Of a DNA stretch of 64,000 nt, positions 1-11,200 are shown one piece after another. The stretch covers positions 3,325,620 through 3,389,619 of the forward strand of contig NC_020173.2 in NCBI RefSeq assembly GCF_000224145.3. The letters are read 5' to 3'. This DNA comes from Ciona intestinalis (taxonomy: Eukaryota; Chordata; Ascidiacea; Phlebobranchia; Cionidae). Numbering within the stretch: the stretch's first letter is position 1; every line of letters starts with the position of its first letter. The translations under genes were made by a program, and so were the position numbers. Under the pieces are notes generated by a model. The model was not told where the DNA came from, searched no databases, and saw nothing but the letters and a program-made list of their open reading frames with translations.

Positions 1-259
1 ACTCATGAGTTTAATGATACAACATTACAACTACATATGTTTTGCTATAAATAACTTGTAGTTGTGTTATACCTCTGGGGTTGCCATGCCAAAAGTAAAA
101 TCGTAAATTTCAACTGAAACCGTATATCCAAAGAATCATGGAACACACCTTAGCCTATTGTAAGTTGAACCAATTACACTTATATTTTTTTTACCGGAAG
201 AGCTAAAATACAAGTATAAATATGCCTGGCAGCAACGGTATATATATTGAACCAATTAC

Positions 260-990
260 CTTAATAATTTATGTTCTTTCTCTTCTTTCTTATTTTCGTT
301 AGTAAACAACGTGTCATAGAAAAGATATAACCCGGAATCTTCTTGCTCGTATTTTACGAGTGACGCCAGCTTTCCATTCCCAACAAATGGAAGTTGTGGA
401 ACTTCCCCATCTTTCTCGTTGATAGGAAGATGGTTAATACTCGCGTCGAACTCAATCGCTGACAAATAATGCGGCGCCAAATGTCTGTAACGTAAAAAAC
501 AGTAGATGGTTAAAGTAGTCCGATTTTATAAAAACAAATATAAATTCAAAATATGCATAACACCTCACCCATACAGAACTAAATATTAGCAGTTCATTTA
601 CATGAATCAAAAATGTAAAGATTACAATATAAAGATCAAACATGAATGTGACTTACTTTAGCCTCATGTGGCCGGAAAAGACAGTCAGTAAACACGGGTG
701 TCCTGTTTCATACACCTTGTGCCAGCTTACGAGATACTAAGTATGTTACAAAATAGAAACCAATATATATACCTTGTTGTGCATAAATGTACCGCACTCT
801 TGTATGAAAACCCACTGAATACTTGTCTAAAGAAATACGGGGCCAGGTAATAAAAAATTAAACAGACACAGATTCCAACAAAGCAGGCACGTCTGCTACA
901 TGACGCTGTGTTTGGACTTAAACTGTAGATTTTCTGAATAATTGAATGTCCAGGTTGCATCTTTTTATATGCAGTAGGGTGATAATTCAT
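260..990 (-). CDS. KIAA2013-like type II membrane protein, first two exons (partial)
   Basis: Two exons join in frame: 990-773 (72 codons plus 2 nt, donor AAG|GT) and 484-260 (acceptor TTACAG, donor AAG|GT). The rest lies beyond the left edge; I could not place exon 3. The N-terminus has a short basic segment and then one hydrophobic helix at about residues 35-55, so it should sit in a membrane with the remainder lumenal. The order helix, Cys, about 20 residues, then a segment reading EVPQLPFVGNGKLASLV resembles the start of the uncharacterised vertebrate protein KIAA2013 (helix, Cys, then VVPLGPGVPALVANGFLALDV-like sequence). Function is unknown. The intron (485-772) contains a SINE fragment. 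The splice model is firmer than the family name. Confidence 0.55.
643..765 (+). repeat. SINE-like element fragment (family B)
   Basis: This intronic stretch carries the family B body: CTTACTTTAGCCTC, a GTGGCCGGAAA block, and the phrase GTTTCATACACCTTGTGCC. The same phrases recur more than 20 times in the window. Complete copies end in a tRNA-like region, so the family is probably a tRNA-derived SINE, perhaps the one described from Ciona as Cics-1 (name from memory, not verified). Confidence 0.7.
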
Positions 991-1735
991 TCCTACATTG
1001 ATTTAAACTCTAACGTCTAATATTGGAGAAAATGGTTAAATAAGGTCGCAATCGCATAAAAGAACATTAAAATATATATTTTTCTGATGTTACTATTAAA
1101 CTATATCGCATATAATTCAATATTGTTCGAAAACTAATCTTTCGGCAAATCAAAAACCTAACCCTGTCTAACCAAATGGCAGAAAATACATTGTTTTTAT
1201 TAAAGTCATTTTTCATTTTTATGCCAGGAGATAAGTTCTTCGAAAAAAAAAAAAAAATTGCTGGACATATAGTATGAATTGTAATAAAAGGCGAATAAGT
1301 ATATTTAAATTTAAGAATGAAATTACCTAATAATTTGTATAACATGGAACTTTGTGCAATAAAAGATTACGAAAATAAATCTATACCAAAATTATTACTA
1401 GTACATATGAGAAAGTAGTAAAAACAAACAAAACATATATTTGGCATACGTATCCATTTTATTGCAGACCATTTTCTAGGAAAAAATTTAGTACAGTGAT
1501 TTTACCCAATACGGTATTAGAACTGTAACTCTTATAAATCACTATTTGCCCTTGATTTGTTTATACCTTCTGCAACATAGAAGTAAAAATATTGGGAAAA
1601 ATTACCAAAGTGCTATTGGGCCAAATCTGGCTTAAATCCCAGGTCTTCAACAAGGACCTCACCCGCATAGAATAGAATACCAAAGTGCTAACAATTATTA
1701 GATAATGCTGATTGTGCGTCATAGAGATGTAGTTA
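991..1735. other. Spacer between the KIAA2013-like gene and CCZ1
   Basis: No gene is supported here. The spacer is AT-rich, with a poly-A run near 1244-1257. It also holds one copy of repeat family C at about 1612-1680 (GGGCCAAATCTGGCTTAAAT ... AGGACCTCACCCGCATAGAAT), a sequence found again at 10912, 27898, 32770, 43350 and 55195. Confidence 0.5.
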
Positions 1736-3091
1736 TTACTCAGCAAAATTGATTCCATTAAAGTGACACGACACTTTTTTAATTTCCTCAGTAACAGCGC
1801 TTAAGTTTGCGTTTTTATGATTCACGACTACATGTAGTTCCCGTCCGTTTGTCCTCTTTGATGCCACCCAGTGGTCATTATGAACTTTGTTTATTACTTC
1901 GTGTTCTTCACATTTTGAGCGACTGAAAGTCCGGTTAATGTCGCATACAACTTGCATAACATCTGTTGGTATTACACATGATACTTCCCCGCTGTGTGAA
2001 GTTACATGGCAGGTTGAATCAACAGACAAACTACATCGGTTGTGATAAACATGCTTTAAATTTGGCTCAGTGATGTCATAATTGTTCTTTTGTTGATCAA
2101 CAATTGAAGCTGTTAATGTTTTTAACTGAGGGCCCATAAAGGCATCAAGCTGCTTTGCTAAATCCACAAGTGGTATAGATGGTTTGTTAAGGAATAAGCA
2201 AGCAGTTATGCTTTGGTATTGGTATAATATAACTTCAACCTGTTGCATAGAGTTTGGGGCATCAAAATTTATGAAAGCCCTTCTTGTCTGTTTGGTGTGT
2301 TTGCTTGTAAACAATGAAGTCACCATGTGTCCATACGTCAACATATACGTTGAAATACCACTTATTGAGATGTGGAGTCTATTTGGATACGCCAGGCATA
2401 ACTTTAACTTGCTTTTGAGGTATTTTACGATGACTTTGGTGTCGGTTTCATCTAGCCCACTCAAAATAACAGCATCATTGAACATTAACAATGAAGATTC
2501 AACGTCTTTAAACTTGTCTTGAAGTGTAAATATAAAAGACTGAAATCCGATATAGGATGCTTTGTCAAGATTGAGGTATGAGACACCATTATATACAGAC
2601 ATGATGTCACATTTTGACAAGTTAGTTTTCATCAGTTGCCCAAAGCAATGGTCTAACTCTTCTCTTAGGAATTCCACCCCATGATTTCCAACTATGGCTG
2701 TGAAAGTGCCGTGTAAGAAGCGAAAGGTTTCGTACAAGTTTTTCAAAACCTCATGATACACAGTGTCCACCATTTCATCCTCATAGGCAATAAATTCATT
2801 ATGTTGTGCTTTTGAAGTTCTATTTGCTACTTTCATTACCAGCCAGAAGTTTTCCTCTGCATGTAAAAACACATGCTGATGAAACTTTGTCCGCAGAGTC
2901 TCACATTCTGAGTTGGGAGCAAAACTTCTAGTAAATTGAACTAAAGCCTCAAAAAGCCCAACATTGTTTACTTTTTTGTCTCTGGTTTCAGTTTTAGGAT
3001 GATAAAACAGCAATTTCTTTTCTTCTTCCCCTTCCTTAGTTCCATATGAAGTGTTATAAACAACTAGAGAGGCGAGACATATGTCACTCAT
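1736..3091 (-). CDS. CCZ1: CCZ1, vacuolar fusion protein, Rab7 GEF subunit
   Basis: A single uninterrupted frame of 451 residues starts at the ATG at 3091. CCZ1 pairs with MON1 to form the guanine-nucleotide exchange factor that activates Rab7 on late endosomes and autophagosomes. The match to human CCZ1 (about 480 residues) is clear in the N-terminal longin region: EGEEEKKLLFYHPK, KVNNVGLFEALVQFTRSF, and EENFWLVMKVANR are near-collinear with human EGQEENKILFYHP, IRNVGLCEAIVQFTRTF and EENFWMVMVVRN. Collinearity continues through CDIMSVYNGVSYLNLDK and FNDAVILSGLDETD. There is no intron, which is unusual beside its intron-rich neighbours. A five-codon upstream frame (3101-3084) overlaps the start codon. 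Confidence 0.9.
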   Translation of the reverse strand: MSDICLASLVVYNTSYGTKEGEEEKKLLFYHPKTETRDKKVNNVGLFEALVQFTRSFAPNSECETLRTKFHQHVFLHAEENFWLVMKVANRTSKAQHNEFIAYEDEMVDTVYHEVLKNLYETFRFLHGTFTAIVGNHGVEFLREELDHCFGQLMKTNLSKCDIMSVYNGVSYLNLDKASYIGFQSFIFTLQDKFKDVESSLLMFNDAVILSGLDETDTKVIVKYLKSKLKLCLAYPNRLHISISGISTYMLTYGHMVTSLFTSKHTKQTRRAFINFDAPNSMQQVEVILYQYQSITACLFLNKPSIPLVDLAKQLDAFMGPQLKTLTASIVDQQKNNYDITEPNLKHVYHNRCSLSVDSTCHVTSHSGEVSCVIPTDVMQVVCDINRTFSRSKCEEHEVINKVHNDHWVASKRTNGRELHVVVNHKNANLSAVTEEIKKVSCHFNGINFAE

Positions 3092-3476
3092 TCTCAAGCA
3101 TTTGTGTTTACTGTTTATTACCAGACTGTCCTAACATATCAGCAACACACGACTTCTCTGCAGAACTTTCATAGATTGTTAACAGCTTTAATCCTATGTA
3201 TTGAACTAACAGTTACACGTATTTCCAACATATGGTACGTAGCCATCCCAAAAACTGTCATGTTATAAAACGTATATCGTTTAGGCAGTTATTCCGAAAG
3301 TTAAGCAATCCTATTTAACAACCACCATTTATATACAGCAAAAAAAACCTAGGTTTTGTTAAATACGTCATTTAATCGTAATACAAAATGCGTTGTTGTG
3401 CTGCTACACCTTCCATGCGTAGTGTACGCTACGTTATGCTGTCAGCAGTTACGTTACGTCACGTAGGAACACATGG

Positions 3477-3484
3477 TGACGTCA
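3477..3484. promoter_or_regulatory. Palindromic CRE/ATF-like site upstream of CCZ1
   Basis: A perfect TGACGTCA palindrome lies about 390 bp upstream of the CCZ1 start codon, in a stretch with several ACGT cores (TTACGTTACGTCACGTAGG). Such sites bind CREB/ATF factors in animals. Its use here is inferred from position only. Confidence 0.35.
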
Positions 3485-4263
3485 TCCACTAAACGTGTCG
3501 AAAAAGCGTTTGCAGAAAACGAGGGCATTCCCATATGTTTGTAGTATTTCTGGATAGATTACTGCATTTTTAAGCCTTTCTGGTTGAATTTTTGACATTG
3601 GTTTACCAAAAGCTTTATACTGTTAATTCGGTAGTGAAGATCAAATAATACTTCATAATTAAACACGAACATTAATTAACGATAAAACAACGGCTCTAAA
3701 GATTTGAAAGTTAGAACTAACATGTTTGTACAATGAGGGGATAGCCTACAAGGGAGGAAACTTTATTGAACCTCGTCCCAAATGCTGTACAACTGGTTTT
3801 CTATCGTAAACAAATTTGTAATTAAGTTTTACTCGTAGTACTAAGGTCATTTATTTTGACTTTTAATTCGTTTGCACGAGAATCTAATTCAGTGCATTTA
3901 TTACGAAGGTCAATTCAACGCCCAAGGCATTTCAGTGTCATGATAAAATTACACAGTAAAGATAATGCTCAATACAGCACCTGTTAGAAGGTTTATATAA
4001 CGGTAGAGAACGTTAGAAGTAAAGATTAATGCGATACCAGATTATATATGGCAACCAAGAAATCATAACCGTAGCTTAGCATATTTATTTAGATGATGTT
4101 GTTTTTGGAGGTTAGGCAAGAAAATCCAAGAATGTATCTGTAACATAGTATACGTCCCGTGGCGTGGCGGGGAAACGACTGTTTTGTTTCCGTGTTCATT
4201 ATTCCTATATGTGAAATGTTAAAATAGAAATTTAAACCGTTGATATAACATGTAGCGGGTATA

Positions 4264-4466
4264 TATTATCATAGAGTAGGGGAAGTTGAGACATCTCATC
4301 GTTCTATTTTCACGTCCAATTTGGTAGTAAACAAAGAACATTCAAAGAATTATAAAACTATGCCTTCACAAATCCCTTAGACCGTTGTTAATTGTTTAAA
4401 ATACGATATCAGGATATTTGGATAATATGTGCTAACGATGTCCCGTCTTCCCCCACAGTACTATAC
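4264..4466. mobile_element. MITE family A copy
   Basis: About 200 bp, bounded by TAGAGTAGGGGAAG on the left and TTCCCCCACAGTACTATA on the right. These are inverted versions of the same terminal sequence. Inside are the family marks GTAGTAAACAAAGAACATTC and ACCGTTGTTAATTGTTTAAA. It has no coding capacity, as expected for a non-autonomous DNA element. Confidence 0.8.
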
Positions 4467-5260
4467 CAAGACATAGATATTATTATTCGTAGGACATTTT
4501 CCACAAAGAAAATGGTAATTGAATGTAGCATAGTATGCGTGGCATTTGACGTTAGTAACCCATATTACACCTTCTAACTCTGAACGTCGCTTTAATGGAA
4601 AACGACATGCTTAAGTTAAAAGCACTGATAACTATGTAATTGGACGCGCAGTAAATTGCCATTGGGCCTCTGGCGTGTTTACTGCCAGACGAGTGCGGCA
4701 CACATAATCATCAACAGTAGGTACGCAGTGTGACAGCAAAGTATGCAAGTTCAGAATCTACAGCTTTGTTTCGTTTTCCTAGTTTGTCCTAACTGGTTAA
4801 GGCTGTACTGCGATGTAAGTCATTAAGGTTGTTTATTGACAGCATAGGAGTATTACAGTGTGTTTTATTGCATACAAAGCAAGACAGCATATATAGAGGT
4901 TTACATAACACGCACGTTGGCGTTGTATTGAAGAGTATATGCTGGCTATATGCTAACATCATTTTATTTGAGTTTAAAAGTGCGAGCAGAGCTAAGACAC
5001 AATGAAATGCACAGATATTTACAAAATGTGTGTCTGTTGCTCACATGTCGCTTTATTCTCATTAAAAACACGAACGTACGAAGAGTAGCACTAATTTATC
5101 TTACCCGAAAAATTCGCGTTGTTTTATGCATGTAGCCTATATCCTAAATATTATTATCACGTATGTCTCTAAACTGTATATTTTTGTATGTATGTCCATG
5201 TTATCTATATTCTCATTTTATCACATTCTTCGTTGCAGTGGTGGCACAGGTTACATAGGT

Positions 5261-8200
5261 ATGTTAGCTGTTGGTAGTTGGCTTGTGTTAATGGTATGGC
5301 TGGTAACAACTGTAGCAACAACAACAACAAATGTACAAGGCAATGCTTTTTTGGAACTGCCTGGTACGTTTTCTTTGTTCTTTTTTGTATAGGTTAGGGT
5401 AAGATGGTTTATGTTTTATTTCTTTTTATTGCTCATTTGGTAATAAACAATTAAAGAACGTTAACAAAATTATTTAACTAAATCCTCACGATTCTAAAGC
5501 TGCGTCGTTAATTGTGATAAAACAAATATGGCATATTAATTTCAACGGCTTATCGGGTATGAAAAACTTATAGTGTAATTCCGATATTTCATCTGTCATA
5601 CGGCAAGACTTCATCACGAAATGTAACGCAACATTGCAAGCAACCAAATTATTTATATCATGGCTGGTGGCACAAGTAACAGAATATGCGATATTACATT
5701 ATAAAGCTATCCATTTTACCCCACAGTATAAATTCCGCATGTAATACATACCACTAAAGTATTTGCATAAGCCATATCAGTGGGAATTTATTACGGATTG
5801 ATAATCGTAAGCATAAAATGGCATCTATACTAAATTTCCTAAAATTAAAAAAAAATTTTTTTTTTTAAATTTAGTATTAAATTTTGGTACAATATATATC
5901 TTGATAAGGGAATACACAACCAAACACACCCAAGATAAGAAGTTACAATTAGATTGCAGCTAATATTATTGTGAATACACGCTGATGAGTCTGATGTTTA
6001 TTTAGTGTGGGATCGAATAGTTCAAAATAACCGGTTCAACAAGTTACGCGTCATCCTTGTTGGTACGGAGATAGAAAATCGGTTCAGTAAATTTAAGGAT
6101 GCGATATTAGGTTGGGGTATAATGATTTTTTTTCTTTTTTGTTATCCTATTTGGTCGTAAACGGAGAATATTCAAAAATTTACAATTCCGCATCGTCGCA
6201 CCTTAGAAAAAATCGTTGTTGATTGGTAAAAACACGATTAGAAATATATGAAACATTAAGTGCTAACGGTATCCATCTTACCCAACAGTATACAATATGC
6301 CTTCAAAATTAAATAATTTTGACATTTTAAATTGGTTAAAAATTTAAACTATTGAGTATTGATACTATCACACTTTTTGTTAATGCTTTATACAAAAAGT
6401 TGTGCTTAAAATTTAATTTAAAGATGCGACCTTATTTTTCGTTCAAAATTGCTGGATAATTTGACTATTAAAACTAGTTTAAATCAAAACTTGATACCAG
6501 AAACATGGTTTTGGACCGGTATGTTTTGTTTATATACCAATCATGTACTTACGTGTAGGCTAGTTTCTTCCTATTACGAAAATATTTGTGATGGGCTGTT
6601 TTGTATTATAGTTTTATACATACATGTTACAGCAGCAGGCCAACATATAAAGTCCGTTTATATAAACTGTCGCCGGCGACATATGTCTGTCGTTTCCCCG
6701 CAATGTAAGGATAAATGTAGTAGGGAGGGGAAATATAGGGCACCTTCTCGTTCTATTTTCTCGTCCCAGCATTTGGTAGTAAACAAAGGACATTTAATTA
6801 ATAAAACGTGTATTAATTGTTTAAAACACGGTCAGGATATTTGCATATTATGTGCTAAAGGTTTCCTGTCTTCCCCATCATCCCGACTATAAGTTATATT
6901 TGTTCATTCAATTTATGTATATTGGAATACGGTGTTTATAATATGAAAGTGAAACTTGTCTTCTGTGTTGTTCTATGTATAGAAATATTACATTTACAAA
7001 ACTACGTTTATGCAATAATTGTAAAGCGAACACTAAGTATATGCAACAGAACAACCGTGTTACAACGACTGTCGTTGCCCTCCACATGAGGAAAAAATAG
7101 TTGCATTTATTTATTCATTTATTTGTTATTAACAAAAAAATTAACATGACGTCGTATTTTCAGCCATGGATCAGGACGCAAACGTGACGTGTGGTGGACT
7201 GGCAATCACAGTATTGTTACGTCATGAATACATAGCGCGAAACAGGAACTGGATTGGAGATGGAAGATTCTTGAGTCTCAAGGACAGAACATGTAGAGCT
7301 ATTATGACGTCAGATGGTGACGCAATTTTCAGTGTTGCCGGGGATTTTTCGAGCTGCGGGAATACTGTGTCTGTTACAGTAAGAACATACAATAAGAAAC
7401 TTTGATTAAAAACCCTTCAAATATACATAAGCGAAGATCAAATGAATTATGGCCTACTCAATACATTGAGTAGGTAGAATGAATTAAAATTACGAAAAGA
7501 GGAATCATATAGCAGCAAAACGACGGTCGTTAAACACGCTATTGGTAAAGCTACTCGAGGGAAATATGTGTCAATACCGTCACTGCTAAACTGAAATTTA
7601 CTTTTGGACAAATTAGGATGTAATTGGAAAAATGTGTGCGAAGACACTAGCAGTACACAGCAGACATTCGTTATAGTTACAATGCATAAAACACTATAAG
7701 CATTCAGTATATCCCTTGAGGGTAAAGTTTTGAAGGTAAAATGTTGGCTGAAACCCAACTGTTTACAAAGATAAAACACATTTACCGTGATAACTCTTCA
7801 ATTAGTTTATGAAGACTACAATGGTATAAACGCCCGTTTGACGATTCAGCAAACCAGCGCCTATTTTGATTGCAGCATTAAAAATAATTTACTCGCAATT
7901 CAAAAGAATAGTTTATAAAAAAGTTTTAAATACGCATTGTTTCTATTGGGTGTAATGGTCACTTCATTTATCAAATAAGTTTTGTTTTTCTGTTTTTATT
8001 ACTTTTAACGTGTTATGACTACTATGGTTTTGCTAATATGTTTTAATACATTTGATCTTCGCTACTGTATATTCATATTGAAAGAGATGAATACAAGTTT
8101 AAGTTCACGTTAATTTAATTTAATTTGCAGGAGCAACTAGCTGACACCGGTGCACTGGAGACAACCGAATATAAATTCAGCAACCAACTTGTTCATGAGG

Positions 8201-11200
8201 CTGGGACTGGAATTGTGTCGAGAAAAATTAATCTGTTTAAATTCGATTGCATTTATTCAGCCAATCAGCGCCTCAGTGCTTTGACCACGTGAGTATACAT
8301 TAACTATTATATTGATCTATAGTAGGGTGGGGAAAAACGGGACACCTTTAGCACATAATATCAAAATATCATGATCGTGTTTTATACAATACCCAACGGT
8401 CTATATTGGGGTCGTAAGAATACGGTTTAATACCTCTTTGAATGTTCTTTGTTTACTACTAAAGGGTACGAGAAAATAGAATGAAAAGATGTTTCATATT
8501 CCCCCACTCCAGTGTATGTTTGTACTGTTAATACAAATATTACTTTGAAAAGATACTTATATATGCTCTGTATTCGTGTTCATACGCACATATCAAAACA
8601 GTGTTGGGTTCGCATGCTGTCCTGGATGGTTTATTGTTCAAGGCCATGTGAAAATTACAGCTATACCCACTTTGATTGCTTATTGAAAAATGCTGTTTAT
8701 GTATAATAACGCTTTTGGCAATCTCATTTCATATACATTATAGCACTATTTTTGCCGCTATATACCAATAGTTAACCACTGTCTCGCTTTAAATTTGTTG
8801 GATTTTGCTGTCGGAGCAGTTTAAACATTACCCTATGGTTAGCAAAATAAAACTTGCCGGGATTTAAAAAAGCCTATACCTTTATTGAATCTTGTAATTA
8901 CGATACCAAAACATTTACCCGTCTATGAGGAAGTTTCCGATTACCCGGCGGCGAATCCCCCCCTATATTACTCTACATTGATCTCCACCATCTATCAACG
9001 TAATAACCCATACTTATCCTCTCAACACTGTCAAAATGGCTGAACCTGCCCGGAGCGTTTCTGCTTACTAACAATACACGAACGTGTACTTGCTAAAATC
9101 CTGAAGTTATTGTATATAAAAACCAAGACCACAGAAATTAATTAATTAATTAAAAATTAAACGTTAGAGTGGTTCAGTTATTTGTTGCTTCTTTTCCAGG
9201 CTTAACTATGTAGCGTTAAAATTAAACAAAGTGTAATAGCTGTTGATGCAGAGTATATATTAGTTTTGGGTAAGATGTTTCACGTTTTCATTCTCTTTTT
9301 TATTGCCGCATTTGTTACTAAACAAAGAATACTTCCAAATTTATATATAACCTTTAAACCTCAGCATGGCTTTAAAAAGCGTTATTAATTATTAAAACAC
9401 GACCAGAAAACATGTTATATTATGTACTAACGGTATCCATCTTTCTTAACAGTACTTTATTATATTTTTATCTTGTTTTTTTTCTAACGAGACATGATTG
9501 GTTGGTTTAAACAGGTCAGCTGACGTACACGTGATCAAAGTTGAAAACATAAACGGCGAAATGGAAGTTTTTAAAAACATCACTGAAGATGCAGTATACA
9601 ATAGCGCTCCTAATATAACCAGCAACCAGACTGTATTTATACGTGTAAGTATATACAGCATAACGTCAGTGTATTTTATGTTGTAACCTAATATGTAGGT
9701 ATATGGCCTGAGGAAAATAGCTGCGTTATCTCAGGTCGTCATCTTGTAATTTGAGTGGGCTAAAGTTTAAGACACTGCTAATCGTTTGTTAGAAATCTGT
9801 AATCTCTTTATTTTGTGCATTAAATTATAGCTTTTTTAAAACATAATGTTGTTTTGTTGGGTAAAATACCAATATAGGAACCAGGGTTTAGGTCCAAGTT
9901 TGTCCATTATATCCCGACTTATTTTATATAACATAAATGTTTATTAATCTCGAAAATACAGTAACATAGACCAAATTAATTTATACAACGAAAAGAAAGA
10001 AATTAGCAAAAAAAAGGACATTTTTAAAACACTATGGGTGTAAAGTACTTGAGTAAAAGTGTCAAGTAAAAGCGCTTAACCCACATTACAGTATAAATTA
10101 ACTCATAATGAATTGTATAATTAAATTGTTAATTCTCAGGTATCAGTAAAGCAGCCACCCGCTATAAATATTCCAACTGTTAACTTCAAATTCACGACCG
10201 TTATTGAAAAATGCTGGACAACAACTACTAATGTTAATAACTATACACTAGTTGAAAACGGGTAAGCACATATTATTTTGTTGCTTTTTGGCATCTATAT
10301 TATTATCTATAGGCCCCATGTAGAGACATTAATACACATAAAAGAGTGTCCCATCTTCCCCCGCCCCTACTATATATAAGTACTGATGTGCGATAAGGTG
10401 AGCATACCGTTGCAACACAAAATCCAAATATTTGCTAATCGTATTTTTAACAGTATAGTGAAGATTTAACAGTAGTGAAAATACAGTTATATAATTCTGT
10501 AAATATTCTTTGTTTGCCACCAAATAGGACGATAAAAAAAGAATGAAAGCATGTACCATCTTCCCCTGCCATACGTTATGTATATGTAATGTGACACCAC
10601 CTTTTGCCACTAACCGTCAACTCTAAAAGGGTTTACGACACACACGACTTTGTTTGTGCCCAAATACGAATAAAAACCGTTAAGATGTTTAAAGTTATAA
10701 CGCCTTTGACAGCAGCCACGCGTCTCGTAAAGCTATATACGTAACGTGGTTTAGTTTAAAATATAACCGCCCATAATATATACAGCCTATACAACGTCCA
10801 CGGTGTTTACATTCAAACCTAAACGTTTATATACAGACATAAACCTCTCTATTACGTCCTAAGTTAGTAAACATCTTGAAAAACCGAAAGAACTTTAATA
10901 ACTATTTGGTTTAATGGGCCAACTGCTGTGGCCTAAATCTCAGGTCCCATGGCGTGTCCCACTGCAGCAGGACCTCACTCACACAAAATAGATTTATTTG
11001 AATTATAACACGTTTTATCAACCCACACGATTATGTGGTTTGTATGTCTGTGCCTTGAAGCTATTTCTTCACTCCAAATGTCAACGCTGCTCAAATTCCC
11101 ACGTAGGCCGAATCAAGCTTGAGATAAAAAAAACAAACATTAGATACTATTATCCAAGTTCATTTTTGCTTATCCACACAATGCAATAGCTTCAGCAACT

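Larger units (their letters stand above)
3092..5238. other. Divergent spacer between CCZ1 and the ZP gene
   Basis: Besides the CRE-like site and the MITE copy at 4264-4466, I see no coding potential. A SINE-like phrase (CCCGTGGCGTGGCGGGGAAACGACTG) lies near 4155-4180. Both flanking genes read away from this spacer, so it should hold both promoters. Confidence 0.5.

Noticed and set aside
1..255. Third exon of the KIAA2013-like gene around 75-155
   Set aside because: An open stretch exists on the minus strand, but no acceptor gives the phase needed after exon 2, so I did not add it.
2184..2522. Plus-strand frame of 112 codons antisense to CCZ1
   Set aside because: It lies wholly within the CCZ1 coding sequence and has no features of its own.
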